Below, piece after piece: positions 16,222-25,661 of a stretch of DNA of 64,000 nt (position 1 is its first letter; the number at the start of each line of letters is the position of its first letter). The notes under the pieces were generated by a model, which had not been told where the DNA came from, did not search any database, and was given only the letters and a program-made list of their open reading frames with translations. The translations under genes and the position numbers were made by a program. Origin of the DNA: JAPPHA01 sp963662705 (GTDB lineage: Bacteria; Pseudomonadota; Alphaproteobacteria; Rhodobacterales; Rhodobacteraceae); the NCBI GenBank assembly GCA_963662705.2, contig OY759767.1:3906001-3970000 (forward strand), read 5' to 3'.

Positions 16222-17565
16222 TCAGTCTCCCGCAATTGTCAATCCTTCGACCAGAAGGCTGGGTACCAGATTCGAACGGTGTGGCCTGGCATCGTCGGCG
16301 GCCACGATCGACAGCAGCATCTGTCGCAGATTCCCCGCGATCGTACATTCATGGACTGGCACGGCAATTTCACCGTTTTCAACCCAGAATCCGGACGCTC
16401 CCCGCGAATAATCGCCCGTGGTCGGATTTATCGCCCGTCCCATCAGCGAAGTCACGACAAGACCGGTCCCCATCTGTTCCAACAAGGACCCGCGCGGATG
16501 CTTGGGGCCTTCCAGGACAACGTTGCCCGCGGAAGGCGACGGTGGCCCACCAACCCCCCTTGCGGCATTCGCCGTGCTTTCGCAGCCCAGTTTTCTGGCC
16601 GTACCAAGGTCCAGGGTCCAGCTCTTCAGTACCCCCGCATCGACAATTTTCCGTTCCCTCGTCGCAAGTCCCTCCGCATCGAACCGGCTCGAGCCGAAAA
16701 TCCTCGGCCGATGCGGCCGCTCAACAAGAGAATAGTCCGGGGGCAGGACGTCCTTGTCCAAGGCGTCGATCAACCAGCTCGATTGACGGACGACCATCGC
16801 TCCATTGATCGCCGAGAGAAGGTGACCGACAAGGGACCCGGAGACGCGCTCATCGAACAGAACCGGATAGGTGCCGGACTCCGGTTTCCTCGCGCCTTTT
16901 CGTGCCACGGCGCGTTCACCCGCGATGCGGCCGACTTCGCACGCGTCGGGCATGTCTTCGCGATGAACGCGTTTCTCGAAACAATAGTCCCGCTCCATCT
17001 CGAGACCGGTGCCGGAAATCGCAACACAACCGAGCGAGCAGGAGGTCCCGGCTCTCATTCCGCGAAACCCGTTGGTCGCGGCAATGATGCTCTCGCCCGT
17101 TCCCCAGGACGCCTCGGCACCATCGATCTTTGCCACTCCGCTGACCCCTTGCGCCGCTGCCTCGACCTCGAGCGCCCACGCCTGCAATTCCTCGGGAGTC
17201 GGCGGGCGTTCCGCGCTCACGAGGTCGAGGTCATCACTCTCACCGAGACTGGCCAGCTGGCTCTCGTCCGCCAAACCGCAGGTCGGATCTTCCGGCGCTT
17301 CGCGCGCCATGGCCACGGCCCTTTCAGCCATTTCGCTGACAGCGCGGTCAGAGGTGTCCGATCCGGACACGACAGCCTGCCGTGGTCCCACGAGCACCCG
17401 CAGGCCGATTTCCGTTCCCTCGGAGCGATCTGCCTGTTCCAGTTTCGCGTTCCTGACTTCTACCGACACGCTTTGCCCCGAGTTGACCAATGCGTCAGCC
17501 GCATCGGCCCCGGCAGTCGTGGCGGCATCCAGCAACGACTCGGCCAGATCCTGCCAGTCACGCAC
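16222..17565 (-). CDS. pmbA: TldD/PmbA-family metalloprotease subunit PmbA
   Basis: A 447-residue PmbA (TldE) homologue of normal family length. TldD and TldE together form a zinc protease that matures microcins and degrades unfolded peptides; TldE itself lacks the metal site. Recognisable blocks are YPVLFDERVSGSLVGHLLSA, then GSSRFDAEGLATRERKIVD, and GDYSRGASGFWVENGEI near the C-terminus. The GTG start at 17565 is preceded by GGAGGG. No tldD is in the window. The gene heads a minus-strand run with the SDR and DUF4170 genes. Confidence 0.92.
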   Translation of the reverse strand: MRDWQDLAESLLDAATTAGADAADALVNSGQSVSVEVRNAKLEQADRSEGTEIGLRVLVGPRQAVVSGSDTSDRAVSEMAERAVAMAREAPEDPTCGLADESQLASLGESDDLDLVSAERPPTPEELQAWALEVEAAAQGVSGVAKIDGAEASWGTGESIIAATNGFRGMRAGTSCSLGCVAISGTGLEMERDYCFEKRVHREDMPDACEVGRIAGERAVARKGARKPESGTYPVLFDERVSGSLVGHLLSAINGAMVVRQSSWLIDALDKDVLPPDYSLVERPHRPRIFGSSRFDAEGLATRERKIVDAGVLKSWTLDLGTARKLGCESTANAARGVGGPPSPSAGNVVLEGPKHPRGSLLEQMGTGLVVTSLMGRAINPTTGDYSRGASGFWVENGEIAVPVHECTIAGNLRQMLLSIVAADDARPHRSNLVPSLLVEGLTIAGD

Positions 17566-17828
17566 GGGGGAGCCCTCCGGCCCGGAACACCAATTGCTTC
17601 GCGATCACCAGCCCCTCCTTCTCTTGACCAGTGGAACCACAAGCTCGCGCCTGCGGGTTCAATCCCGTGAACGTGCGGTGACGGCATTCGCCCGGTCGGC
17701 GAATTCGTGCCGCGTCTTGCATGATTCCGCCGTGCCTCCTCCCGCCGGCTCGAAGGTGTGTTTTTCGGCCTGCATTGATCCTGCCGGGGTGGCCGCGGCC
17801 AGTGCCCGACGGGACACGGAATCGAGTC

Positions 17829-18656
17829 TCACGCCAGGCGATAACCGGAACCGGAGCGTTCCAGGTATCGGATTTCCGCACCGAGTATGTGCCCGCCGCT
17901 GAATGGCAGCCGGTCAGCCGCGACCATGTCGAGTGCGCGTTTTCGCGATTGTATCGCGGCGGGACGATCACCGTCGAATGCAGCGCAGATTTCGGGATCT
18001 GCCAGTTGCAGGACCTGGCTGTGCAGCACGTCACAGATACTGACAAAGCTGTCGGAACCGGAATCCACCCGGAAACCGGCATGCCCCGGAGTATGGCCGG
18101 GCAGGTCAATCAATGTCACGCCTCCCGCAAGCCCTGCATCGCCACTCACCAGCGTGACCCGGTCCCCGTATGCTGCGAGTACCGATTTCGCCAACGCCTG
18201 CCAGTCGGCTGCCGTACTGTCCGCACCGGTGAAGTTACCGTCATCCGTCCAGAAGGCATGCTCGGTCTCCGTGGCGAATACCTCGGCATTCGCGAACACG
18301 GCATTGCCATCCGCGTCGATGGCTCCCGCGATGTGGTCGGGATGCAAATGCGTCAGGACAAGATGTGAAACATCGCCCGGGGAAATGCCGACATCCTTCA
18401 AGGCCTCCGGGAGACGGCCTGCCACCGGGCCGAACAGGTCCCGCACCCCGCTGTCAACCAGAATTGTCGTATCTCCCCGGCGCACGACAAAGGCATTGAA
18501 ACTCGTTTCGATTGCCGAAGCCCCACCGCTGGACAGGATGGAGTCGATCTGGTCCGGATCCGCGTTCGGAAACACTTCCTTGCCGAACTCGGTCGCTCCG
18601 TCCTGCAAGGCAATGACTTCGGAGTCACCGACAGAAATCCTCGAACTTTGTGACAT
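17829..18656 (-). CDS. MBL-fold metallo-hydrolase
   Basis: A 275-residue metallo-beta-lactamase-fold enzyme. The metal-binding motif is THLHPDH (in LVLTHLHPDHIAG), followed by the further ligands in GHTPGH and CDVLHS and a closing SGGHI. FVVRRGDTTILVDSG is the typical strand pair before it. Such enzymes hydrolyse lactones, thioesters or phosphodiesters; the substrate cannot be assigned. GGAAAGAAC precedes the ATG. There is no signal peptide, so it is cytoplasmic. Confidence 0.9.
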   Translation of the reverse strand: MSQSSRISVGDSEVIALQDGATEFGKEVFPNADPDQIDSILSSGGASAIETSFNAFVVRRGDTTILVDSGVRDLFGPVAGRLPEALKDVGISPGDVSHLVLTHLHPDHIAGAIDADGNAVFANAEVFATETEHAFWTDDGNFTGADSTAADWQALAKSVLAAYGDRVTLVSGDAGLAGGVTLIDLPGHTPGHAGFRVDSGSDSFVSICDVLHSQVLQLADPEICAAFDGDRPAAIQSRKRALDMVAADRLPFSGGHILGAEIRYLERSGSGYRLA

Positions 18657-18810
18657 TGTTCTTTCCTCGTTTACTCATTGGATCCAGGTGCCGGTATTTC
18701 GCACATATTGTTATCAGGTCAAATTCCGCAAGCAAGTTGTAGCCTGTCGCGTGATCGCACCCCAATCAAAGCTTCGTGTTCGCTCCAGTGAGGCCGCGAA
18801 GGACATGGGC

Positions 18811-19026
18811 ATGGCAAGCATCACGATTCGCATTCTCGACGAAGACGCGGAGATCCGGCCTTGTACACGAGAGGCGGGCGATAGCCGTTCGATTGCAGGG
18901 GAGGAGAGGCAGATTCCGGGCGAGGCGGTCGCATGTGAAGCCGAGCCGAAGAATCCGGCCGCCTTCATCCGCGCGTGCATCGGCCTTTTCGGTGGCGTGG
19001 AACGCGAACTGCCTCCGCACGGGTAG
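18811..19026 (+). pseudogene. FitA-like ribbon-helix-helix antitoxin relic, orphan
   Basis: The start MASITIRILDEDAEI closely follows the FitA-type antitoxin start (ASITIRNLDDD...), and SRSIAGEERQI matches the second helix (GRSMEEEARQI in typical members). The helix between them is degenerate (RPCTREAGD), and the C-terminal half is unrecognisable. No PIN-domain (FitB/VapC) toxin follows; the next gene is a PLP enzyme starting at 19112. It is probably a decayed orphan antitoxin, though a short functional RHH protein cannot be excluded. Confidence 0.45.
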
Positions 19027-19111
19027 ATGCGCGAGCCGCCGCGTTTCGTTTCCTGTCAAACGTCAAACGGTGGACTTGTCAATTTCCGTATGGCCATTGC
19101 ATAAAACCGCG

Positions 19112-20260
19112 ATGTTTCAGATCAATCCGAGGCTCAGCGGCTTTACTTGCCTGCGTACCGGAATCGGACTGCCCGTCGGGGACTATCACGAAGGATCTCC
19201 CGAATCGGCCAGGGATGGATTTCCCGCCAGCCTGTACGCGACTTACCGTGGCAACCCCTGTTGGCCACCCGCCGGACAGGACAGGGGAATGGCGCGATAC
19301 GGGGACTTCCTGCCATACCTGGACTTTCCCAGCCTTGGCGAAGGAGCGACCCCGCTGGTGCCGTTGCCGAAGCTGGCTCACGGCGTTGGCCTTGAGCAGG
19401 TCTGGGTCAAGAACGAGGGTCAGAACCCGACCGGCTCCCACAAGGACCGGATGAGCCCGCTGGTCGTCGCGCGCGCATTGGCAACGGGGCACCGGACCGT
19501 GGCTGCCGCCTCAAGCGGCAATGCCGGTGTGTCGCTCGCCGCTTACGCCGCCGGCGCCGGGCTGAATTGCGCAATCATCACGGTGCAGACCGTTGGCACT
19601 GCCTGGAAGCGGGCCCTGGAAACCTACGGGGTGGAACTGATCGTCACCGCCAACGCCCGGGAGCGTTGGGACATACTTCGCCAAAAATCCCGCAGCGGGA
19701 GCTGGTACCCGGCCACGAACTACATGGTGCCGCCGGTGGGCAGCAACCCTTACGGTGTCCAGGGGTTCAAGACCGTCGCATACGAGATCGTCGAGGACCT
19801 CGGTGCCGAGGTGCCCGATTGCATCGTCGTGCCGACCGCCCGCGGCGACCTCATGTGGGGCATCCTCAAAGGCTTTCGGGAACTGAATGACCTGGGTCAG
19901 ATTGGGTCCATACCCCGAATGTACGCCGTCGAGCCATTTCCGCGCATTGCGCGTGTCCTTGCAGGTTCGGACTACCGCCAGGGTTATCCCGGCACCACCC
20001 GCATGTCATCGATCGCCGGCGACACCGTGAGCTACCAGGCCGTGCAGGCCGTGAAACGTTCCGGCGGTGACGCGGTCGTCGTCACGGACGACGAAGTCGC
20101 GGCCGCGATTCCGCACCTTGCCGGCCAGGGCTTCTATTGCGAGGCTTCGTCCGCCGCGAGTCTGGCGGCGCTCGAAGCGCTCCACCGGTCGGGCCGGCTC
20201 GAGACGATTCGAACGGCGGTTCTCATCCTCACCTCGCACGGATTCAAGGATACGGATTGA
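19112..20260 (+). CDS. PLP-dependent fold-type II enzyme (threonine-synthase-like)
   Basis: A 382-residue PLP enzyme of the threonine synthase/diaminopropionate-lyase type. The PLP lysine is Lys111 in NPTGSHKDRM and the phosphate-binding loop is AASSGNAGVSLA. Such enzymes carry out beta- or gamma-elimination or replacement on amino acids. It has an extra N-terminal segment (about 75 residues) ahead of the GATPLVPL block. No strong ribosome-binding site is visible before the ATG at 19112, and the frame is open upstream. The gene converges on an argininosuccinate-lyase-family gene nine bases downstream, so the two may serve the same catabolic island. Confidence 0.82.
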   Translation: MFQINPRLSGFTCLRTGIGLPVGDYHEGSPESARDGFPASLYATYRGNPCWPPAGQDRGMARYGDFLPYLDFPSLGEGATPLVPLPKLAHGVGLEQVWVKNEGQNPTGSHKDRMSPLVVARALATGHRTVAAASSGNAGVSLAAYAAGAGLNCAIITVQTVGTAWKRALETYGVELIVTANARERWDILRQKSRSGSWYPATNYMVPPVGSNPYGVQGFKTVAYEIVEDLGAEVPDCIVVPTARGDLMWGILKGFRELNDLGQIGSIPRMYAVEPFPRIARVLAGSDYRQGYPGTTRMSSIAGDTVSYQAVQAVKRSGGDAVVVTDDEVAAAIPHLAGQGFYCEASSAASLAALEALHRSGRLETIRTAVLILTSHGFKDTD

Positions 20261-20269
20261 CGCCGGCGG

Positions 20270-21772
20270 TCACTGGCCGGCAAGCGAAACAGATTCCGCC
20301 TGCAATCGCTCCCGAGCCATGCCCAGCGCGTCGCGGCGGGCATTCGTTTCATCCACTGCCGAACCAAGACGGTGTCGGGCTTCCTCGATCATGCGCCTGA
20401 CTTCCGGTTCCGCGGGGCAACCGATACCGGTGCGGCTGGCCACCGCCTCATGCGGGTCGAGGCAGTGCTCGAGGTCGGTATCCGGGATGTCGAGTTCCCG
20501 GTCGAACAGTTCCCTTGCCGCTTCCCGGATCAGGCCGCTCTTGATCTCGTGTGATTTCAGCCCTCTTTCCAGCCCGCGGCGCACGACGAGGCCGGTCAGG
20601 TGGTGGGCCTGCCGAAACGACAGTCCGGCCTCGCGCACGAGAAGGTCCGCGAGATCGGTGGCGGTCGAATAATTCTCCTCGACAAGTGCACGGCAGCGCT
20701 CTTCGTTGCACGCGGCGTTGGCGAGAACCAGCTTGACGATCGAGAGGGCGGCGCCGGTATCCGCGAGCACCTCGTAACAGTACCGCAGCGCCTCGGTATT
20801 TCCGTCCACCGTGTTCGTGAAGTTCGTGCCCTTGATCGCGGTCATCGCACCGGTAAGGGCGCCGATCACGTGACCTGAACTCCCTTTCAGGTGCTCGAGG
20901 ACAACCGGGTTCTTTTTCTGCGGCATCATGCTGGACGTGCCGAACACGCTGTCCGGAAAACTAAGAGTCCGGAATTCGTGGGAGACCATGACGAACAGGT
21001 CCTGGGCCAGCCGGCTCCACGAAAGTGCCAGGCCGGCGCAACCCATGAGCAGCTCGATGGCGAAGTCCCGGGAGGCGACGGCGTCCTGACCGTGTTCCAG
21101 GACGCCGCTGAACCCGAGCAACTCGGCCGTCAGGGCTCGATCGATCGGGAATGACGTCCCGGCCAGGGCTCCTGCACCTAGAGGGTTCAGATTCATGCGC
21201 GGATAGGCGCCGGCGATGCGCCCGAAATCCCGCTCGAACGCCCCTGCGATACCCAGGAGGTAGTAGCCGAAGGTGATTGGCTGGGCCGGCTGCAGGTGCG
21301 TGTATCCCGGCATGACCACATGCGCCTGGGTTGCGGCCCGTTCGAGAGCGACGTGGCGCACCTCGTTCAGGGCAGTGAGGATGTCCAGGCAGCAGTCCCG
21401 GCAGCGCATGCGGTCGAGTGCCGCCTGCAAGTCGTTGCGGCTGCGGCCGATGTGCATGCGGCCGCCGACGTCGGCGCCGGTCTTCTCGATCACTTTCGCT
21501 TCGTAGTTGAAGTATGCGTCCTCTCTCGCCGGATCCAGGTCGAAGACCTCGGGGCCTGCGCGCGCGAGCTCGAGGAGCACCGTGGCCAGTTTGCGGGCGA
21601 CTTCCGGTGTGATGATTCCGCACCGCGCCAGCATGACCACGTGGGCCTGGTTGATTTCCGTGAGATAGGGGAAACACGGGACGAACATGCGCTCGAGGCG
21701 GGGCCCGTAGATATGGTTCTGGATCTCGGGCGCGACGGCCTCCGTGAGCAATCCGCTGACCTTGGATTCCAT
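20270..21772 (-). CDS. Argininosuccinate-lyase-family C-N lyase (copy 1)
   Basis: A 500-residue member of the fumarase/aspartase superfamily closest to argininosuccinate lyase. It keeps GGRMHIGRSRND (residues 103-114), the catalytic His159 in MPGYTHLQPAQP, and the mobile-loop serine in FGTSSMMPQKKNP (residues 278-289). It would eliminate fumarate from an N-substituted aspartate. There is no argG or other arginine gene nearby, and a second paralogue lies at 29.7-31.2 kb, so a catabolic substrate is more likely than arginine synthesis. The ATG at 21772 has AAGAGG nine bases upstream. AtuA-like, DUF4387 and transporter genes diverge from it. Confidence 0.85.
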   Translation of the reverse strand: MESKVSGLLTEAVAPEIQNHIYGPRLERMFVPCFPYLTEINQAHVVMLARCGIITPEVARKLATVLLELARAGPEVFDLDPAREDAYFNYEAKVIEKTGADVGGRMHIGRSRNDLQAALDRMRCRDCCLDILTALNEVRHVALERAATQAHVVMPGYTHLQPAQPITFGYYLLGIAGAFERDFGRIAGAYPRMNLNPLGAGALAGTSFPIDRALTAELLGFSGVLEHGQDAVASRDFAIELLMGCAGLALSWSRLAQDLFVMVSHEFRTLSFPDSVFGTSSMMPQKKNPVVLEHLKGSSGHVIGALTGAMTAIKGTNFTNTVDGNTEALRYCYEVLADTGAALSIVKLVLANAACNEERCRALVEENYSTATDLADLLVREAGLSFRQAHHLTGLVVRRGLERGLKSHEIKSGLIREAARELFDRELDIPDTDLEHCLDPHEAVASRTGIGCPAEPEVRRMIEEARHRLGSAVDETNARRDALGMARERLQAESVSLAGQ

Positions 21773-22381
21773 GGCAGTGCCTCTTTTAGCGTGGCGGCAG
21801 GGGGAAGCGACGACGGATACCCTGGCGAAACTGCCGGCCGGGACGAGGTTCGAAGGGTCGAGCGCATGGCAAACGCCGGCGGCCACACCGCCGTCGCCAG
21901 CGCCCGGTTACGGCGTCTTCGCCGCTTGCTGGAACTCTTTCGCGGCGATCTTTCTGCTGCAGGCGAAAACACCGATGCCCGCCTGCGTCCCCGTGACGGG
22001 GATGTTTGCCCGGGAGATCATATCGATCGCAACCGCATTGTGTCTGGATAGCACTGCCCCCGGCAATCGAACAACCCCTGCACTCCTGCGGCCATGGCGG
22101 AACTCCGTTCTCCCGGATTCTGCCGTGACGATGTCGGGAGTCGTCCCGGTGCCGACCCGGCGATGCCCGCGGCCATCTTCAGCACAGGAAATCGCAGGAA
22201 CCGATCCGCGATTTCCCCCGAGCCTCGACCGCTGCGTCACCAGGGAAGTGATGGATTACCGGACGTTCGTTGTGTTGCCGAGACGACCGCTGGCCCGTCC
22301 TGGCCCGGGTCCCGACAACGCTTGATGGGCATTCGGGCGAATGTTACGGTCGCCTGCAGCAGCAGCGGAAGGGACAACAGG
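21773..22381. other. Divergent intergenic region between lyase copy 1 and the AtuA-like gene
   Basis: This stretch of 609 bases should hold promoters for the minus-strand lyase and the plus-strand AtuA-DUF4387 pair. I find no supported gene. AAGGGA before 22382 is the ribosome-binding site of the AtuA-like gene. Confidence 0.4.
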
Positions 22382-23740
22382 ATGAAACAGGTCACAGGGC
22401 TTGCCCCCTCGGGCTCCCTTGGCAGCGGTTTCAACCTTGCTGCGTTCCAGAATGCCCTTGACGCTGGACCGGATTTCATCGGCCAGGATGCAGGGTCGAC
22501 GGACATGGGCCCCTATTACCTGGGTACTGCCGCACCGTTCCTGCCTCGCGCTTCGTACAAGCACGACCTGGGCCTGATGCTCGACGCTGCCCGGGAGCGG
22601 GAGATTCCGTTGCTTGTCGGATCGTGCCTGACCAGCGGCACCAGGCCGCAGCTCGACCTCACCGTGGATATCGTTTCGGAGCTCGCGCAAGAACGGGGCC
22701 ACTCGTTCACCATGGCCGTCATCAATGCCGAGCTGGACAAGGAATTCCTGAAACGACGGCTGGGGGACGGCGGGATCGACAGTCTCGGACCGGGCGAGGA
22801 CCTGACCCCGGAACTGGTTGACCGTTGTCCGCATATCGTCGCCCAGATGGGAATGGAGCCATTGATCCACGCGCTGGATGCCGGTGCCGACGTGATTATC
22901 GCGGGTCGTGCCTGCGACGATGCCGTCTTCGCCGCCTTCCCGGTGATGAAGGGCTTCGACAGGGGTCTGTCCCTGCACATGGGAAAGATCCTCGAATGCG
23001 CCGGGCTCTCGGCGATTCCCTGCGATCTTGCCGAACCCCTCCTGGGACGTATCGAGAGCGACGGTTTCCTGGTCTGGCCCGGCGATCCGAATCACCGCTG
23101 TACGAGCCTGTCGGTTGCCGGGCATTCCCTCTACGAACGCGGGGACCCCGGCATCCAGCCCGGACCCGGTGGGACAAGCGACCTTGATCATGCAACATAC
23201 CGGGACGTTGACCGGCGCACGGTAAGGGTGACTGGCAGCCGCTTCATCCCGGATCCGGTCTACCGGGTAAAACTGGAAGGGGCCGAGTTCGTCGGTTACC
23301 GGAGCATCGTGATCGTGGGCGTGCGCGACCCCGTCCTGATCGGCCAGATCGACGGCCTTCTCCAGGAGATGCGCATACGGGCGGACTCGCGTTTCTCCGA
23401 ATGCGGGCCGGGCGCGTTCAAGATCGACTTTCACGTCTATGGCAAGAACGCGGTCATGCGCCACCTGGAGCCGGTGACCGGGGCCGACCCCCACGAGATC
23501 GGCATCCTGATTAACGTGGTGGCGAACGATCAGGACCTGGCCAGCGCGGTTGCCATGTACGTGCGGGGGACATTGCAGCATGCCAGTTATCCGGGGATCA
23601 TCGCGACCGCTGGCAACCTTGCCTACCCGTTTTCCCCTTTCAGCGTACCGGTGGGACCTGCCTACCGGTTCGCCGTCTACCACCTGTTGCCTCTCGAGGA
23701 TCCGTGCGAGTGCTTCCCGATGAAACTGGTACAGGTGTGA
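22382..23740 (+). CDS. AtuA-like (DUF1446) acyclic terpene utilisation family protein
   Basis: A 452-residue protein of the AtuA/DUF1446 family, named after a gene needed for terpene catabolism in Pseudomonas. It begins with GLAPSGSLGSGFN and has DFIGQDAGSTDMGPYYLG and ADVIIAGRACDDAVFAA, as in family members. The family's chemistry is not firmly known. The ATG at 22382 is preceded by AAGGGA; longer frames upstream are unconserved. A DUF4387 gene starts one base after its stop, the usual partner, so the two products probably act together. Confidence 0.85.
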   Translation: MKQVTGLAPSGSLGSGFNLAAFQNALDAGPDFIGQDAGSTDMGPYYLGTAAPFLPRASYKHDLGLMLDAAREREIPLLVGSCLTSGTRPQLDLTVDIVSELAQERGHSFTMAVINAELDKEFLKRRLGDGGIDSLGPGEDLTPELVDRCPHIVAQMGMEPLIHALDAGADVIIAGRACDDAVFAAFPVMKGFDRGLSLHMGKILECAGLSAIPCDLAEPLLGRIESDGFLVWPGDPNHRCTSLSVAGHSLYERGDPGIQPGPGGTSDLDHATYRDVDRRTVRVTGSRFIPDPVYRVKLEGAEFVGYRSIVIVGVRDPVLIGQIDGLLQEMRIRADSRFSECGPGAFKIDFHVYGKNAVMRHLEPVTGADPHEIGILINVVANDQDLASAVAMYVRGTLQHASYPGIIATAGNLAYPFSPFSVPVGPAYRFAVYHLLPLEDPCECFPMKLVQV

Positions 23741-23741
23741 A

Positions 23742-24068
23742 GTGGCGACACTGAGCCAGTACGCCGCGGTGATCCGGAGCAAGAACGCCGGGCCGTTCGA
23801 ACTGACATTCGACATCATGTTCGACAACCGCGAGGCCTTTGAGACGACCCGGCGGAGCGGCGTCATCACGGCCAGGCTGGTCGCGCAGCTTTACGGCATA
23901 TCCGACAACGAGGTTCTCGTCTGCCGTACCTACGATCCGGCGCTGTCGTTCAAGATCACCATTCGCCGCCCCGTCAGTTCCGACGACTTTGGCGAATCGG
24001 ATGTCTACGGCTGCCAGCAGCACATTCCGTTGACCGCCATCGAGATACCCTGCCCTCGCGTTGACTGA
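23742..24068 (+). CDS. DUF4387 protein, partner of the AtuA-like protein
   Basis: A 108-residue DUF4387 protein with the conserved start LSQYAAVIRSKNAGPFELT, then DIMFDNREAFE, and FKITIRRPV later. It begins with GTG one base after the AtuA-like stop. DUF4387 genes are regularly found beside, or fused to, AtuA-like genes, so it is likely a subunit or small domain of the same enzyme. The reaction is unknown. No signal peptide is seen. Confidence 0.85.
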   Translation: MATLSQYAAVIRSKNAGPFELTFDIMFDNREAFETTRRSGVITARLVAQLYGISDNEVLVCRTYDPALSFKITIRRPVSSDDFGESDVYGCQQHIPLTAIEIPCPRVD

Positions 24069-24421
24069 ACGCCATGGATAATCCGATCCCTGTCCGTCAC
24101 TTCTGGAAATCGTCCTTTCGGGGAACGGGGCATCGTGGATACCGCCGCGCCTTTCCGATCCCGTGTCCAGGTCACCGGTGACGGGTGGCAGGGAATCCTC
24201 AAGGTCTCGATTTTGGTGACATGCAGCTTGACAGGTCAAACAATCAAATGCGAGAGTGTTTCCTTGCCGTTGTCTGGCTGGTCACAGCCGGTTCAGTTGC
24301 GTCGGGCGACTCAATTGGCCCGAAGCGGCCACCTTTCGGGTGTGTCCAGGACTTACCGGCCGCGAGCCAGGCACCGGGGCCCGCCACTAGACGGGCCCTC
24401 GCAGATTGCAAGGAGGAATAA
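24069..24421. other. Intergenic region before the first polyamine-type ABC operon
   Basis: This stretch of 353 bases has no supported gene. It ends in a strong AGGAGG ribosome-binding site (about 24411-24416) for the binding-protein gene. The operon promoter is expected here, but I cannot single out convincing boxes. Confidence 0.4.
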
Positions 24422-25528
24422 ATGACCGAACGAAAACACCGATCAAAAACCGCGCGGCGAAAGCCGACATGGAGGTCCACGAGGCGCGAGTTTCTCGGCG
24501 GCGCTACGGCGGTCGGAGTCGGAATAGCGGCTGGTCTGCCGGTCGTGCTTACGCCGGGAAAGGCGAGGGCTTCGGAAGTGATTCGTTACGCCGACGACGG
24601 CGGCCGCACCGGCCAGGGACGCGACAAGCTCTACATCAAGCCGTTCATGAAAGCGACCGGCATCGAGGTCAAGACCTACATCGGACAGAAAAACCTGGCC
24701 AAGATGAAAGCCATGGTCAAGGCCAACAATCTCGAATTCGACATGGTCAACGACGGCGGGTCCAACCTCGTGTCGGCGTCTAAGGCGGGACTCCTCGAGA
24801 AGCTGGACAAGTCCAAGCTCGACCTTACCCACAAGCTCTTCCCCGAATGGGACTGGGAAGACACGCTCGCCTGGGAGTATTTCTCGGGTGGCCTCGGATA
24901 CAACGAAGAGACCATAAGTGATCCGCCCACGACCTGGGCAGATTTCTGGGACGTCGAAAAGTACCCGGGCAGGCGGGGCATGCGGACGCGTCCCCAGTAC
25001 ACGCTCGAGGAAGCGCTGATGGCGGACGGGGTGGCGCCGAAAGACGTCTATCCCATGGACCTGGAACGCGCGTTCAAGTCGATGGACCGCATCAAGCCGC
25101 ACATCAAGATCTGGATCGAACAGACTGCCAAGACGATCGAACACCTGCAGACCCAGGAACTCGACTACACGTCCACTTTCAGCGGCCGGATCTTCATCGC
25201 CCGGTCGGAAGGGCTTCCGCTCAACTTCGTATTCGACATGCCGAATTCGTCGCCCCAGAACGTGGGGATAATGAAAGGCGCGCAGAACTACGATTCCTGC
25301 CTGAAGCTCGTGCAGTGGTTCTTCAACGGCGAACCGGGCGTGGAGTGGTTTACCGCGTTCATCGGTTACGGTCCGACGGACTCGGAAACCATGGCCATGC
25401 TGTCCGACGAGGTAAAGGCCAAGCTGCCCGATCCCGCCAACCCGAAGGCCAACTGGGTCGACGTCGGCTGGTGGGGCGACAACCTGGAAGACGTCATCAA
25501 GCAATACAAGACGTGGTTGCTGACCTGA
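24422..25528 (+). CDS. ABC importer substrate-binding protein, spermidine/putrescine type (system 1)
   Basis: A 368-residue PotD/PotF-like binding protein. A long twin-arginine signal (STRREFLGGATAVGVGIAAG, cleaved near ARA-S at about residue 51) implies folded export to the periplasm. The mature part shows features of family 1 extracellular solute-binding proteins for polyamine-like ligands (LEFDMVNDGGSNL, PTTWADFWDVEKYPGRRGMR). It has a perfect AGGAGG. It opens an operon with two permeases, an ATPase and an MFS carrier. It is clearly related to the second binding protein at 36.4-37.5 kb. The ligand is unknown; the island suggests an amino or guanidino compound. Confidence 0.9.
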   Translation: MTERKHRSKTARRKPTWRSTRREFLGGATAVGVGIAAGLPVVLTPGKARASEVIRYADDGGRTGQGRDKLYIKPFMKATGIEVKTYIGQKNLAKMKAMVKANNLEFDMVNDGGSNLVSASKAGLLEKLDKSKLDLTHKLFPEWDWEDTLAWEYFSGGLGYNEETISDPPTTWADFWDVEKYPGRRGMRTRPQYTLEEALMADGVAPKDVYPMDLERAFKSMDRIKPHIKIWIEQTAKTIEHLQTQELDYTSTFSGRIFIARSEGLPLNFVFDMPNSSPQNVGIMKGAQNYDSCLKLVQWFFNGEPGVEWFTAFIGYGPTDSETMAMLSDEVKAKLPDPANPKANWVDVGWWGDNLEDVIKQYKTWLLT

Positions 25529-25571
25529 CGAATCAGGACTGTCGACACGCGAGCAACTTTCGCGATCAAAG

Positions 25572-25608
25572 ACGGCGCCGGGAACCGGTTGCGGAATCCC
25601 GGCGCCGT
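25572..25608 (+). terminator. Intra-operon stem-loop after binding-protein gene 1
   Basis: ACGGCGCCGGGA (25572-25583) pairs perfectly with TCCCGGCGCCGT (25597-25608) across a 13-base loop. No T-tract follows, so it is more likely an RNA-stabilising or partial-termination hairpin that keeps binding-protein expression above permease expression, as known for other ABC operons. That role is inferred. Confidence 0.6.
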
Positions 25609-25661
25609 TCATGTAGGCAAAACGCGGTTCGTGGCGACGCGGTAGCGGATCCCCGCATGTA

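Noticed and set aside
17640..17680. A tRNA T-arm-like sequence (CGGGTTCAATCCCG)
   Set aside because: No anticodon arm, D-arm or acceptor stem can be built around it, so it is probably chance.
22256..23869. Long open minus-strand frame (over 500 codons) opposite the AtuA-like and DUF4387 genes
   Set aside because: Its product is arginine-, histidine- and valine-rich without any family motif, while the opposite strand encodes clear AtuA-like and DUF4387 proteins. It is a shadow of GC-rich codon use.
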